Under the pieces are notes generated by a model. The model saw nothing but the letters and a program-made list of their open reading frames with translations. It ran no database searches and was not told where the DNA came from. Source: Lasioglossum baleicum (lineage: Eukaryota > Arthropoda > Insecta > Hymenoptera > Halictidae). Taken from it: 64,000 nucleotides of DNA. Where the stretch lies: NCBI RefSeq assembly GCF_051020765.1, contig NC_134933.1:1178001-1242000 (forward strand), given 5' to 3'. The position numbers were made by a program, and so were the translations under genes. How positions within the stretch are numbered: the first letter of the stretch is position 1; each line of letters opens with the position of its first letter. Of the stretch, positions 1 to 56,599 are shown in pieces.

Positions 1-210
1 ATTGTTCAGTGCTACCGATACATTTGGTTGATTAAATTGATATGCAGGTTACTGATTGATACTGTTACAAGGTCCTAAATTAACCATTTTATAATAAGCA
101 GGTCCTAAGCTCAACTTAAAAATGGTTTATAAAAATCGCTAGGAACAATATTGAAATTAAAGAATATATCGTATATCGAAGTACAGTGGTCGAAATTTCT
201 ATAGTTCCAC

Positions 211-450
211 TATATAAAAAACTTTTTATAAACCACGCTTATATTAAACTGCGCTAAGAAGGAGAAAATAATATTTTTAGACATTAGCGACAATAAATAA
301 AAGCGTGGAGCGCTAAACTATTATATATTGACGCAATCTTCGTGGGCGCTCCACGCTTTTATTTATTGTCGCTAATGTCTAAAAAAATTATTTTCTCCTT
401 CTTAGCGCAGTTTAATATAAGCGTGGTTTATAAAAAGTTTTTTTATATAT
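211..450. mobile_element. Palindromic MITE-like element
   Basis: The arms (about 211-320 and 340-450) are near-perfect inverted copies: AACCACGCTTATATTAAACT pairs with AGTTTAATATAAGCGTGGTT, joined by a short AT-rich loop. No coding capacity. Target duplication is not clear. Confidence 0.75.
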
Positions 451-725
451 TTTTTTTTTTCCTACTTTTTAGTCTTTACATATCTTGTATTCGATTTTAA
501 TTACCACTTCACCTGTAAATTCAACCATCTTTTGTAAAAGGAAAAATATTGTGTTATGGCTGCTGCAAATCGAAGTTTCCATTCTGTAGGATCAATAGTT
601 CAGGAGCTATTGCAGTGTTTTTGACAGGTAAGGGCGCCGCCATATTGGTTCGTAGTGACGACCGCGAGCCACTTAACGAGCATAATCGCCGGTCCTTGTC
701 GCCCTCCACCCCGACCTAATCATAA

Positions 726-1050
726 TCAACTCATTGTCAGTAAGTAAACTGAGCTCCTTCGATGCGAAGTGGGCCAGTGGAGTGGGGATGAGTCGGAGTG
801 GGAACACGTAGTGGAGTAGGTAAGCGCTTGCGCGCGGAGTGGGGATCGCTGGCCGCGATGACGTACTACCGAGCGTTGCGCGGGGAGGTGTAATGGTTAA
901 ATTTTTAATAGTTTATATCTCCTAAACGCATAGTTTTTTTTTAAATTTGTTTTTTAATATTGCATTGTCACCCAGTTCTGAGCTATGTTTAAAGTTTCAA
1001 GTCTCTAGCTCATCGGGAAGTGGTTTAAAATTCGATTACAAGATTTGACG
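726..1050 (+). repeat. Dispersed repeat, copy 1
   Basis: Shares a long stretch (GGAGTGGGGAT..., CGCGGGGAGGTGTAA, TTCTGAGCTATGTTTAAA, AGCTCATCGGGAAG) with the reverse complement of about 31210-31520. Non-coding. Class unknown. Confidence 0.6.
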
Positions 1051-1055
1051 CATAC

Positions 1056-1106
1056 AACGACAACAACGACAACATCGACAACGACAACGATAACGACAAC
1101 TACAAC
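1056..1106 (+). repeat. ACAACG-type microsatellite
   Basis: Imperfect run of ACAACG/ACAACA hexamers between the dispersed repeat and the family A half copy. Confidence 0.7.
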
Positions 1107-1129
1107 TCGGCAAGCTAATATAAGCGTGG

Positions 1130-1322
1130 TAAAAAAATACCTCATCCCATTAAAAAAAATATCGATGACCTTGAAATCTCATAAAAAATGACCTCGAAAA
1201 TTTTTTCCCCTACACCGTTACATGTGGCCCTTCAAACAGCGTAACTTTGTCCTAAGACGTTTTTTTGTACAACGAAAAGTAACGGAGATATTTAAGTGTT
1301 CTGTTTCTTCGGACTCACCCTG
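1130..1322. mobile_element. Family A inverted-repeat element, truncated right arm
   Basis: Matches the right arms of the elements at 43849-46771 and 58196-60022 (ACATGTGGCCCTTCAAACAG, then GTTCTGTTTCTTCGGACTCA) and ends CCCTG before TA. The left arm and the core are absent. Confidence 0.75.
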
Positions 1323-2149
1323 TAGATGTATCGACGCGACGTTACAAACCTTAATTAGAAGTATAACTCACCGAGGTTTCCAAGTTATTTTGAAAAATGG
1401 TAGGAATATACAATATTAACATACAAGTATTAAATAAAATGTGTAGGTTTTCTAACATAAATAAAGTATTATATTGAGCGGAACTATAGAAATTTCGCAC
1501 AACCCTCCATCAAAAATACATACTTTTTAACTTTATCACTTGAATTAGAAGACATTTTATTTTAAAACTATTCAGATGTCTTTGTAATCATCTTAATATA
1601 ACATAAATACTTAGAGCCTATTTATTTTTTTATAAATCAACCAAAATTGCCAACAATTAAGTATGAAACTATGGAAATTTCGACCACTGTATACCGAAGC
1701 ACGATTCAACGTTCAAAGAATATATTCCACGGCACTGTCTCAAACGACGTTTATTCACTCGGAGAATCTTTGTAAGCGATCCTCCAGATTGCTTACGTTA
1801 AACCATGCGCGAGGCTTCTCGAATTCGATGGTTCACGGATCGACGCGATTTTAAAAATTGCATCGGAATAAACTTCCTCGATGATCTGCCGGTGTAACCC
1901 GATGCTAACCTGTCGCGATGACTTCATCTTGCACAGCACGGTCGAAAATAGATCTTGATCTGTCTTCTGCAGAAGAAAAAGAAAAATCAATCTCGCTGCG
2001 CAATCGTTGCGAATATTTATGCAATACTCATCTTTCGTATCTCGTTTTACAAACATGCAAGGAAAAGAGGTTAAATGAATATGGACTTTTTGATCTAATA
2101 ATTTTAACAAGTCGACAAGGATATGTGTAAATGTAGATTATGAATTTAA

Positions 2150-2275
2150 TTTCTAAATGTAGTTAATGAACTTAGATCATCAATTTAATTTCTAAATGTA
2201 GCTAATGAATTTAGATCATCAATTTAATTTCTTAATGTAGCTAATGAATTTTTAGATCATCAATTTAATTAATAA
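2150..2275 (+). repeat. Three short tandem units
   Basis: About 45-base unit carrying TTCTAAATGTAGCTAATGAA and TTAGATCATCAATTTAA, three copies with small changes. AT-rich and non-coding. Confidence 0.65.
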
Positions 2276-3036
2276 GTTTAGTTCAGAAATTTTCTGCATA
2301 AGTCTAGAAATAAATGAATGGGTTACTAGAAGAGCCTTAAGGATGTACTGGAGGTACAATGGAAGACAAAAGTACAAGAAATTCGACATCCATCAATATA
2401 TTGGCAATGAAAGCCATTCATGAGTATATTTTGCATTAAATTTTTGCGCGAATACTGTACCCTCTGTAGCTATATTCAGTGGTCTACACTTGTCGCGTTT
2501 CCATGCTTGTGAGAGACAACACCATAAATTTGACGTTTTGTCACAGTTTATAATTTTTTTGCTCTGTAACTGTTTAGTGAATCCTAATAAATTTTGAACA
2601 TAATTAATTACATAATTTTTACTACCTATAAAAAAAACTGGAGTTTCTAGTTGCGTTTTTTCAAGGTTTAAATAGGGTTTGAAATTGAATTTTATGAATT
2701 CTCCATAAGAAGTGTTAAAATGTGTAAACTTTAAGTTGCTATAATTCTTAAACGGTGCAGTGAATCGAACCCAAATTTTGGTAGTTGCATTAATTTAGTA
2801 AGAATTATATCTTGTCAAATTTTCAAAAATTTTGTTGCGCTTTTATATACCTCCAGAACATCCTTAAGCGCTTTTGCAAAAGGTTCGTCATCTATATTTA
2901 CGAGTTAGACAATTTCACGTCGAATTCTTTCGAATTTAACGGCAGCGTATGAACGCACGAATACCTGTTCCTAGAATTGTTTCTAAGGATCAGGTTCTTG
3001 AATAGTTGGTGTGTCCATAACGACATTTATTTTCAG

Positions 3037-47618
<44,582 letters not shown>

Positions 47619-49360
47619 GTGAGTGAAAACAATTTTTCTGGTTGTTATTGATGTTGCGATTGCACCGCCAACGACACCGACGACGCCACACGCGCGTCAC
47701 TGTTTCCTCAGAACGTTGCTTTCATCGTCAAGAGATTTCTTTCAACTTCGAAACAATCTTATGTATGGCCAGCTTCATATTATCTAAAATTAGTAATCTT
47801 ATCTTCCACCGACAGTTTCTTCTTTTCAGCAAACAATCACGTACTACACTCCTCAAAAGAATTAAGGGATCACTTGTGCGAACCCGAAAAATTGCTCCCA
47901 GTTTACGTGATCATAACTCCGTCAAAAATTGCCGTATCGATATGGTTAAACAATGGTTTGAAAGCTTGAAACATCTAGTTTCAGATGATCTGTTTCAAAT
48001 TGCTGCTATGTTGGTTTTTTACAAAGTTATAGCGAGATGAAGACAACATTGACGGTTAACAAAAATTTTGTGCAACTTTGGAACATCACACGGGGAGCAA
48101 CAAATTTTTTTGATAAATCGCGTTAATATCATTTGGAAGGGCTATCTTTCCTGTGTAAATTGTGTGGTTGTTAAATATTGTGCGATTTTGTTTATTCGAG
48201 TTATTCAACATTGATGTAAATATGGGCTTTTTAACTTTAACTGGCTCCAGACAGCGAAAAAATTATCGTAGAATCTTGTGCAGAGACGCAATAGAAAGAG
48301 CGTTTCTTTCTCTTCAAGGCATTCCTTTTGTTTTTTCAATTTCATTAACATTTCGATATACCAGGTGTTCCTGAAAATATGCTTAAAAAATGCACAATTT
48401 CCATTTTTTCCATTCTACGACCTCAGGATTTCGCAAAATCGATTTCTTGCAAAATCCTGAGGTCGTAGACAAATTCTGAGACCAGATTTGAAATCAGCGT
48501 GAAAAAATTTACCGGAAATTATATATAGCATGTTGAAAAAGAAATTTTTCCGCTCGTGGTACTGGAGAAACCACATTTTCTTGAAATTCTACATGTTTAA
48601 CGAATTTTCTCAACGTTAAAAAACGTTCGTACCATAATCTCCCTATTTTTCCCATATTTTGCAAAGTTTCAGCTTTAATTTTGAAAAAATTTCATCGCTC
48701 TACCTCATTTCTATCGAAAGTTCTTTGATTTTGTATCGAGTTCGGTCCAAATTTTCCACTGTGGGCCGCGCCGCGCCGCACAGTGGGTAAAATCGACGTT
48801 CTAGCTGTTCACGGGCTAAAAACTCAAAGTCCTCATATCGATTTTTAACGAATGTACAATGTTTCTTAAATGTCTATTACATTCGAAAACGATAATATTA
48901 ATTAAAGCTATTAAAAACTCTCGTTGCAATAAACATTCAAAGATCAAACTTTTTCAGATACGATTTATCACCGAAAAAATTCCTTGTCTTCATAATGATG
49001 TCCTGGAAAACCTACTGAAGATTAAGTGACCAATTTTTTTTTATATGAAGAATGTATATCTATGTTGAGAACGCACCAGGAACTAAACATCATTGTTCAT
49101 AATTTATTATAAAAAAAAAATATTTAATCAACTAAGGAAAATTGTCGAAGTTTTTCACCTTTGACAAGGGATAAGTTAAAATGTCCGGAGATGTCCATGT
49201 TCTGACAAAGTGGAACATTTTCGGCAAGATCTCCTCTAAAAGATCGTGCAAAATTTAGTTCCAGTATAATCCATTATCCGAAGTTATGATAGTTTAAAGG
49301 GTCGCGTGACACGCGCACAGTGGCGAGTTCGATCGAAATCGTGGCCAAATTATTAATTAT

Positions 49361-49916
49361 TCACACGAGTTTTCAGACATTTCCGCTGGTGTGACAAAAA
49401 AATGTTTCTACAAAAAGTAATCAGTACACAGTCTTTTACAAATATCAATACAAAAAATTTCCAAAAAAAATTTTTTTTCTATAAAAAATTATGGTCACCT
49501 TCATTATTTATTTATAACTATATATTTTTTATTCAATAATGTTATAGCTGACGGCAAGACGAATCCAACGACCTATTTATGTATTGAAATAATGGTGAAA
49601 TAGGCGTGAACACCCAGTTTTCAAATATTATTCATTATTCACACGAGTTTTCAGACATTTCGGGTGGTGTGACAAAAAAATGTTTCCTACGAAAAGTAAT
49701 CAGTACACAGTCTTTTACAAATATCAATACAAAAAATTTCCGAAAAAACTTTTTTTCAATCAAAAATTGTGGTCACCTTCATTATTTATTTATAACTATA
49801 TATTTTTTATTCAATAATGTTATAGCTGACGGCAAGACGAATCCAACGACCTATTTAATGTGGTCTTTATGTATTGAAATAATGGTGAAATAGGCGTGAA
49901 CAGCTAGAACGTCGAT
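49361..49916 (+). repeat. Tandem duplication, 278-base period
   Basis: TCACACGAGTTTTCAGACAT begins both units (49361 and 49639); both end with GACGAATCCAACGACC and GGTGAAATAGGCGTGAACA. Few differences, so recent. Confidence 0.8.
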
Positions 49917-49933
49917 TTTACCCACTGTGCGCC

Positions 49934-50273
49934 CAGTGATGTGATCAGACCCACCGTAACTCGCGCATGCGCGGCCAAGACAGTAGCGTATCTACAATGA
50001 CGCGGTCAGGGCCCTGGCGCCTTGAGGCAGTTATTCTGGCAGGAATGTACCAGTGTTATTGGCGGGACGACTGATGGACGAGAGACGATTATGTATTCTT
50101 TTGCGTAGTTATTGCAGTGCTCTTTCCCTATCCCATCCTCAAAATAAAGAATAAGTTTCAATTATAAAAGTCTGCGGGGTGCTCAAGCTACACGATTTCA
50201 TCGAAATAGTTACGTTACTGAGACTGAAATTGCCGCGCATGCGCGAGTTACGGTGGGTCTGATCACATCACTG
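49934..50273. mobile_element. hAT-like MITE, 340 bases
   Basis: Ends CAGTGATGTGATCAGACCCA and inverse, 40-base TIRs including CTCGCGCATGCGCGG. Exact 8-base duplication TGTGCGCC at 49926-49933 and 50274-50281. Both the CAGTG ends and the 8-base duplication fit hAT. Confidence 0.9.
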
Positions 50274-52708
50274 TGTGCGCCGCGCCGCGGTAGCGTATTC
50301 AGAGATGTCGGACAGCCACTGTACGTGGCGCGCTAATTTCTGCGAAGCACTAACTTCAAACACAACTGTCATAGATAAAAAATTATCGCAGCGAGTTCAT
50401 GGGGTACTCAATCGAATCGGCAGAATCTCTGCTTCAATCTGACGTTCGGATCATGGTATTACGATCATTTCTCGACGAGATATAGCGAGTTAAAGGAAAA
50501 ATGGAAATTGTGCATTTTTTAAGCATACTTTCAGAAACACCTGGTATATCGAAATGTTAATGAAATTGAAAAAACAACAGGAATGCCTTGAAGAGAAAGA
50601 AACGCTCTTTCTATTGCTTTTTTGCACAAGATTCTACAATAATTTTTTCGCTGTCTGGAGCCAGTTAAAGTTAAAAAGCCCATATTTACATCAATGTTGA
50701 ATAACTCGAATAAAAAAAATCGCACAATATTCAACAACCACACAATTTACTCAGGAAAGATAGCCCTTCCAAATGATATTAACGCAATTTATCAAAAAAA
50801 TTTGTTGCTCCCCGTGTGATGTTCCAAAGTTGCACAAAATTTTTGTTAACCGTCAATCTTATCTTCTCTCTCTCTCATCTCGCTATAACTTCGTAAAAAA
50901 GCAACATAGCAACAATTTGATACAGAGCATCTGAAACTAGATGTTTCAGGCTTTCAAACCATTGTTTAACGATATCGATATGGCAATTTGTGACGGAGTT
51001 ATGATCACGTAAACTGGGAGCAATTTTTCGGGTTCGCACAAGTGATCCCTTAATTCTTTTGAGTAGTGTATTTCAAGCATAGTATTCAACACAGCTTCAT
51101 TTAAAATTATTATGCACTATTATTTGAGTAATTCGCAGACTAATTATTGAAAATCGAGCATTTGTACTTTTGTTGAATTACAGACTTCAGAATGGTCACA
51201 ATGTTGATCGATTCGATTTATAGTTTAATTATACTGTTTCGCGGAGAGAGTATGCAGCATTCTAAATTATACCTCGTAAAAGAGCGTCGAACAATGCGGT
51301 GCCTCCGTGTGCAATTTCGACGCATGTGCATGTGTGTGCCCCGCTTTTGCATATTACCTACTGAAAAGGAAGGTGATTCTCCGCTTCCCCCCACACCCTT
51401 TCAATCTGTTTCAGATGATCATCGCATCGGCATTAATTATATATAATTACCATTTCGTTTATTTTACCCTTTTTTCCAGGACATTTTACGTGGTCTTTAT
51501 TTTCAGGACAAACCTCTGTAAACTGTGTTTTATACATATATACAACTACTTTATCATTTCTATACAACTTTTACTATTTTAGCTGTAGCAAAAGTTTATA
51601 CTTTAATTTTTGATCAATTTTTTTAGATACAATGTTTACCATTTCAGCTTTTGATCCATTTTTTAAATACAATTTGGACTACTTCAGATTTTAAAGGTTC
51701 TACTATAAAGATCCTTTCAGTCAGCAAAAGAAATTACTGCAATCTGTACGAAAGGAGCAATTCTTTTGTTCCATAAATGAAAATGATGATTTGCATAAAA
51801 AGTCACGATTCGTTAATTAAAAGTACCGTCACAATCATCTTACGCTCGCTGTTTCTCCTCTTACGAGACACAATTGTCGGTGCGCGCGTGGTTTCGGTGA
51901 CGATGTTCGAAATGTCAGAGGTTCTTCGAAATTCGTTTAGGTCGTTGCAAAACAGAGAGGAAAAAGAAGAGTGAAGGATGCGGGGAGGGAAAGGACGAGC
52001 GCGAAGTTTCACGGCAGGAGTAGATTCCTTATGGGTTACGACACGTATCGATTTAGCATGCATTACGTGGCGCATTACGCTCCATCATAGCCAAATTAGT
52101 CCCATGACGTAATTACGCCTTGTAAATAGTTGTGCGCGGTGCGTTACCATCGTTCCACGTCAGAAAATTAATAATCGCGTGGAGATTTGAATAATCTGCT
52201 TGCCCACACGCTCGATCACGATCTATCGAAAGCGTTCAAGACGTTTCCAGGGTGATTCAAAGACAAAGCATTTGGCGTACGTGGCAGTACAATGATTAAT
52301 AATAATAATGATGGCCTTGTTGCGCTCCGCAGCAACTACAGAAACAACGAAATTAGATTGAATCCAAGTACACAAACAGCACGAAAATAAAGTAATCGCA
52401 AGCTACGAATTTGTTGCACAATTTTGTTCAACGGTGTACAGAAAATCTTTGTTTTGCTTCTACGCTTTAACAATTTTATATAGAACATTTTTGTTCTTTA
52501 CTTTATGTAAATTTGTTTTAATCTAACATTTATCTTAATTTAACATTCAATAAATATTGGATACAGAACATTGAGTTGATGTACCTAATTATTTAACTTG
52601 ATAATTTCGAGGTGAAATTTAATTTATTAATTTAATACAAGATATTTCCTCGAAATAATTATTTATCGTTACAATTATGTATATTGTACAATTGTACAAT
52701 TATGTACA

Positions 52709-53012
52709 GTATAAATTTTGATCGAAAGAGGAAAGAAAATGTTAATTCAACCACCTTAACAATTCCATGCAATATATATATATGTGTATATATATTTCAA
52801 CGATAATTGCTCGTCGTTAGAATTATTTCACTCTTGACAATTTTAAGCAGAAATTTGTCGGTATAAATTTTGATCAAAAGAGGAAAGAAAATGTTAATTC
52901 AACCACCTTAACAATTCCATGCAATATATATATATGTGTATATAATTTTCAACGATAATTGCTCGTCGATACAATTATTTCACTTGGCAATTACGAGCGG
53001 AGATTTGTTCAC
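52709..53012 (+). repeat. Tandem duplication, 152-base period
   Basis: Two units starting GTATAAATTTTGATC at 52709 and 52861, sharing TTAATTCAACCACCTTAACA and the (TA)n block. The only structure seen in 51069-53862. Confidence 0.85.
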
Positions 53013-54254
53013 TATCCATTTTTATCACGAAAGAAATGAATTAGTTGTCTTCCGCGCTATAATGAAACGCGAAGTAATTCATGTGATGAAAGAGGAAGAT
53101 CGCAGCAACAATTAATCAACCTTTAATTATTTGAATCTCGCGATTTGCGTGTAGCTCACGCTTCCACGAGCTGTTTGTAAACAAGCGTGGGGGGCATTGC
53201 ACAATACGGGTGCACCTCGAATTATTTATAATCCATGCGGGTCATTAATCGAGCGACGTTAGATAATTCAGGATTCTCCGCATTTCCATCGATTCAATAA
53301 CCGCACGCTAATTTCCCGGAAGGCCTGTCAGGGACGTGATTCGATTAACGATTAATCCGGTACCTTTATCACGAGATCAGATCAATAATTCATCATTTCT
53401 GGTCACTCAAATACCAACGATTCTCATTACGATGTCATTAAAATATAGGGAACCCTGAAAAATAGGAAAATATTATTGTTTGAAATTCTAATATGTATTG
53501 TACACTTGCAAAGAGATTTTTACCATTTGTTCGTCACTCGTTTGATAACTAATTAAGACAATTCGGAAACATTTTATTTACTAATTAAGGTATTATTTAT
53601 TGATTTAAAATAAAGTCGCAACACGTTACACTAAGGATCGCACAGTATAGCGCATTTGGCCGGAAAAGTCGGAAAAACTATTTTAACGTTATTTATGGAC
53701 TCAAGGTCGTAAGTTAGTAGTAGATTGTTGAATTGGTCTTAACGTCAGCTATATTATTATAAAATCATAAATGCATTTTAATATTAAAAAAATCAAAATT
53801 ATCTTTATTCTCCGTCGAAAAAATTTTTTTCGAAATTTTATATACATATACATATGTATGTATAAGGCGAGTCCGAAGAAACAGAACACCTAAATATCTC
53901 CGCTACTTTTCGTTGTACAAAAAAACTTCTTAGGACAAAGTTACACTGTCTGAAGGGCCACATGTGACGGTGTAAGGGAAAAAATTTTCAAGGTCACTTT
54001 TTTTATGAGATTTCAAGGCCAACGATATGTTTTTAAATGGAATGAGGTATTTTTTAATACATCAATTGATGCAACTGGACATTCGTTATAAATAAGTATT
54101 AACTCATGTATGCCGAAAAGTTAGTAGTTCAGGAGATATTGCAATTTAAATAACTCTAAAACACCATTACTGTCGTACTGAGACGTTAGCGTTTACTTAC
54201 TACTGTAAATTGAAGTTGAAATTGAAATTGAAAAATTGACGTTGAAAATGCAAT

Positions 54255-55319
54255 TGTTACGAGCCGGGGCCGCGAGCAGCACGAGTGGCCGGCGAAGGGT
54301 TATTACCCTAGGAATATGATATAAATTTGTTAGTCAAGGGGGGGGGGGGACGCGGACGAACCCAATGCGAAATTGGGGAACCGCTAGGATTATTGACAGC
54401 GAGGACGAACCTGACGGGAAGTCAGGGCGCCTCTAGGAATTGAGTCAAACGCAGACGAACCCGATGCAAAACCGGGGAGCTGCTAGGAGGTTGTATAATA
54501 GCACAGACGAACCTGATGCGAAATCAGGGAGCTGTTAGGATGCGGACGAACCCAATGCAAAACTGGGGAGCCGCTAGGTTGGATAAATCTCTGTTTGGAC
54601 AATTGGAATGTCGCGAAAGAACCTGATGCTTAATCTGGGAATTGCTAGGATAATTAGTAAGCCTCGTAACTAGTATAATTTAATTGATACAATCCGAGCG
54701 GTAAGATTGTATCATGTGGGGACGTTTAATTACTTGGTTAGGATATTGGACGATAATTATGGGTTTAATGAATTTGAGTTAATTATCAACGAAGACAAAT
54801 ATATTCTTACTATAGAATTTCGTATTACAAGTGTGTTTGTGTCGCGAATGGACTGAATTTAGATTATAAAGAAATTGAAATGTGATATTACCTAAGCTAA
54901 GATTTGACGCAATGGCAATGCGGGGGACTCGGAGCAACCTTGTCACTGCCTAACAGATTTTACACCGAACTCACGGAATCTGTACGGTCAAACTTTGATT
55001 CAAAAGGAACGAACGTCCGATCTCACTGGTAGTTGACTTCCGAGATGGAGCACGACGCGACACTATTCGTGATTACGACAGTACTAGCCCACGAGAGTAG
55101 AAATGTAAGGGCTTACATAGCCCTGCAATGACGGGTGGTACTTGTCAGTACCCTTCAAGTGAACATTCGTATTTTGTCAACGACCAGTTGGTCGTGCGTA
55201 CGTTTGGGCCCTAAACTAACCTAAACAGTTATGTAGATTTATCTAGGGTAGCTCTGTTCGTTTATCTAGGACGGTTCCTGCCAGAGATGATATTGAACAC
55301 CTGTTCGTCATCCGTAACA
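54255..55319 (+). repeat. Solo LTR (gypsy-type), 1,065 bases
   Basis: Starts TGTTACGAGCC and ends CATCCGTAACA (TG...CA), with a 4-base duplication CAAT at 54251-54254 and 55320-55323. Joining the flanks restores the family A satellite core. No internal retroviral-type genes remain; only the LTR is present. Orientation is assumed. Carries the hairpin array listed separately. Confidence 0.8.
54352..54646 (+). repeat. Six tandem hairpin units inside the LTR
   Basis: Each unit has RGACGAA, a 6-base stem with a 5-base loop, then a GCTAGGA-like tail. Left stems at 54361, 54410, 54460, 54512, 54551 and 54622. Loops are GCGAA, GGGAA, GCAAA, GCGAA, GCAAA, GCTTA. Stems of units 1, 2 and 4 pair fully with different sequences; units 3, 5 and 6 have one mismatch each. 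Spacing varies (39-71 bases). Confidence 0.8.
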
Positions 55320-55859
55320 CAATTGAAGATTTGAAATTAACGAATTGAAATTGAAAAATTAAAGTCGAAAATGGAAAATTGATGTTGAAATTGAAAAATT
55401 GACGTTGAAATTAAAAAATTGAAATTGAAGAGTTGAAATTGACGTTGAAATTAAAGTTGAAATTGAAAAATTTACATTGAAATTGAAATTGATGTTAGCG
55501 TCTACTTGTGTAACGTCTTACAGTTAGTACGACAGTAATGGTGTTTTAGAGTTATTTAAATTGAAATATCTCGTGAACTATACTAACTTTTCGACATACA
55601 CAGGTTAGTACTTTTTTATAACGAATGTGCAGCTGCATCGATTGATGTATTAAAAAATACCTCATTCCATTAAAAAAAATAAAGATGACCTTGAAATCTC
55701 ATAAAAAAATAACCTCGAAAATTTTTTTCCTTACGCCGTTACATGTGGCCCTTCAAACAGTGTAACTTTGTTCGAAAAAGTTTTTTTGTACAACGAAAAG
55801 TGACGGAGATATTTAAGTGTTCTCTTTCTTCGGACCCACCCTGTATAGAAGTTTGTAGA

Positions 55860-56560
55860 AGTTTAACCTTCTGTGTCTCGTGAAAAATCTAAGTATACGC
55901 ATTCCCGTTTTTACGAAGCGATAGGAAACGTGTTTAGTGCTTTTACTTGGGTTCATCGTCGAACGTCGCGTAACGCGCAGCAATTACCGTCACGCAGGAA
56001 TCGAACTAATAAAATAATCAATTACCACCGAGACGGGGGGAGTGTAGAGGGTGGTAAATCCACGGGAACCATCCCCTCGGTGATTCGGCGTGCGATTCCC
56101 GCGAGGCTGTTCGTCGGCAGGCCACGAGAATCAGGGGTTCCGCGGGTTGTCGATCGAATTCGCCACTAAATATAGATTTTCCGAAGAAAACTGAGAGAAG
56201 AGCGGCGCGGGCTGGTCGTCGGTAGAGCTGGCACGTTGGCCCGCTTCTGAATTTCATGGCGTAATATCTAGCCGGCTCGCGGCCTCTCTCAGTCATGATT
56301 CGCACGCGGCGCGGCTCGGCGCGGGGATGCCTGGAAATAAAGTATGACGACACGATCCGACGACGACGACGTCACATTATCACGAGAATAATCCGTGGAA
56401 CGGCCTTTAAGCAGTTTGCTGGTTAACATATCGCCAGTTAGGTCGTGATAACAGCTCGCGCAGTGCCATCGGTCAAGACGACACCGAAACGACAGTGATT
56501 CTCTCCGCGAGACGATTCTCCAACCCTCTTCGAAACGTTCAGTGATTGTTCTTCGTTTTG
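55860..56560 (+). promoter_or_regulatory. CpG-rich candidate internal promoter
   Basis: Clearly richer in GC and CpG than its surroundings (for example CGCACGCGGCGCGGCTCGGC near 56300) and free of recognised repeats. TTCAGTGATTG at 56538 fits the arthropod initiator TCAGT. No TATA box seen. It could start a shorter nesprin isoform lacking the CH domains, as known for this family, but that is inference. Long frames on both strands look non-coding. Confidence 0.35.
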
Positions 56561-56599
56561 TTATCGTTTGTGGTGATCCCTGCTGGTGTTGTAAAGGAT

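Larger units (their letters stand above)
1..3036. other. Upstream intron of the nesprin gene, repeat-rich
   Basis: No exon recognised. It holds a palindromic element (211-450), a dispersed repeat (about 726-1050), an ACAACG-type microsatellite, a half copy of inverted-repeat family A (1130-1322) and a short tandem repeat (2150-2275). Small reading frames such as 1663-1854 and 1918-2130 look like chance. The missing first CH helix should be upstream of base 1. Confidence 0.6.
48765..50330. mobile_element. Nested insertion with GC-rich ends
   Basis: Begins near GGCCGCGCCGCGCCGCACAG and ends near CCACTGTACGTGGCG. The copy at 8690-8720 reads straight across (CCACTGTGCGACGGTAATTT). Shares segments with 25820-27400 of the 4.2 kb element, so it belongs to the same family. 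Confidence 0.65.
47847..51068. mobile_element. Tc1-like inverted-repeat element, long copy
   Basis: Ends CACTCCTCAAAAGAATTAAG and inverse, TA on both sides (47845-47846, 51069-51070). Arms of about 750-900 bases. The middle (48765-50330) is a separate insertion absent from the related copy at 8370-9341. No intact transposase. Confidence 0.8.
53863..55843. mobile_element. Family A inverted-repeat element, copy 2
   Basis: Same arms as copy 1, TA-flanked (53861-53862, 55844-55845). The core is short (about 54208-54254 and 55320-55490) and split by a solo LTR. Confidence 0.85.

Noticed and set aside
1663..2130. Short overlapping frames upstream of exon 1 as missing CH1 exon
   Set aside because: None encodes the first CH helix pattern, and splice sites do not fit phase 0 at 3037.
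51411..51450. Possible exon after CTGTTTCAG
   Set aside because: Joining it to exon 30 gives an immediate stop codon.
54352..54646. CRISPR-like array of regularly spaced palindromes
   Set aside because: Spacers are short, uneven and partly conserved, stems vary, there are no cas genes, and the host is an animal genome; it is a tandem array inside an LTR.
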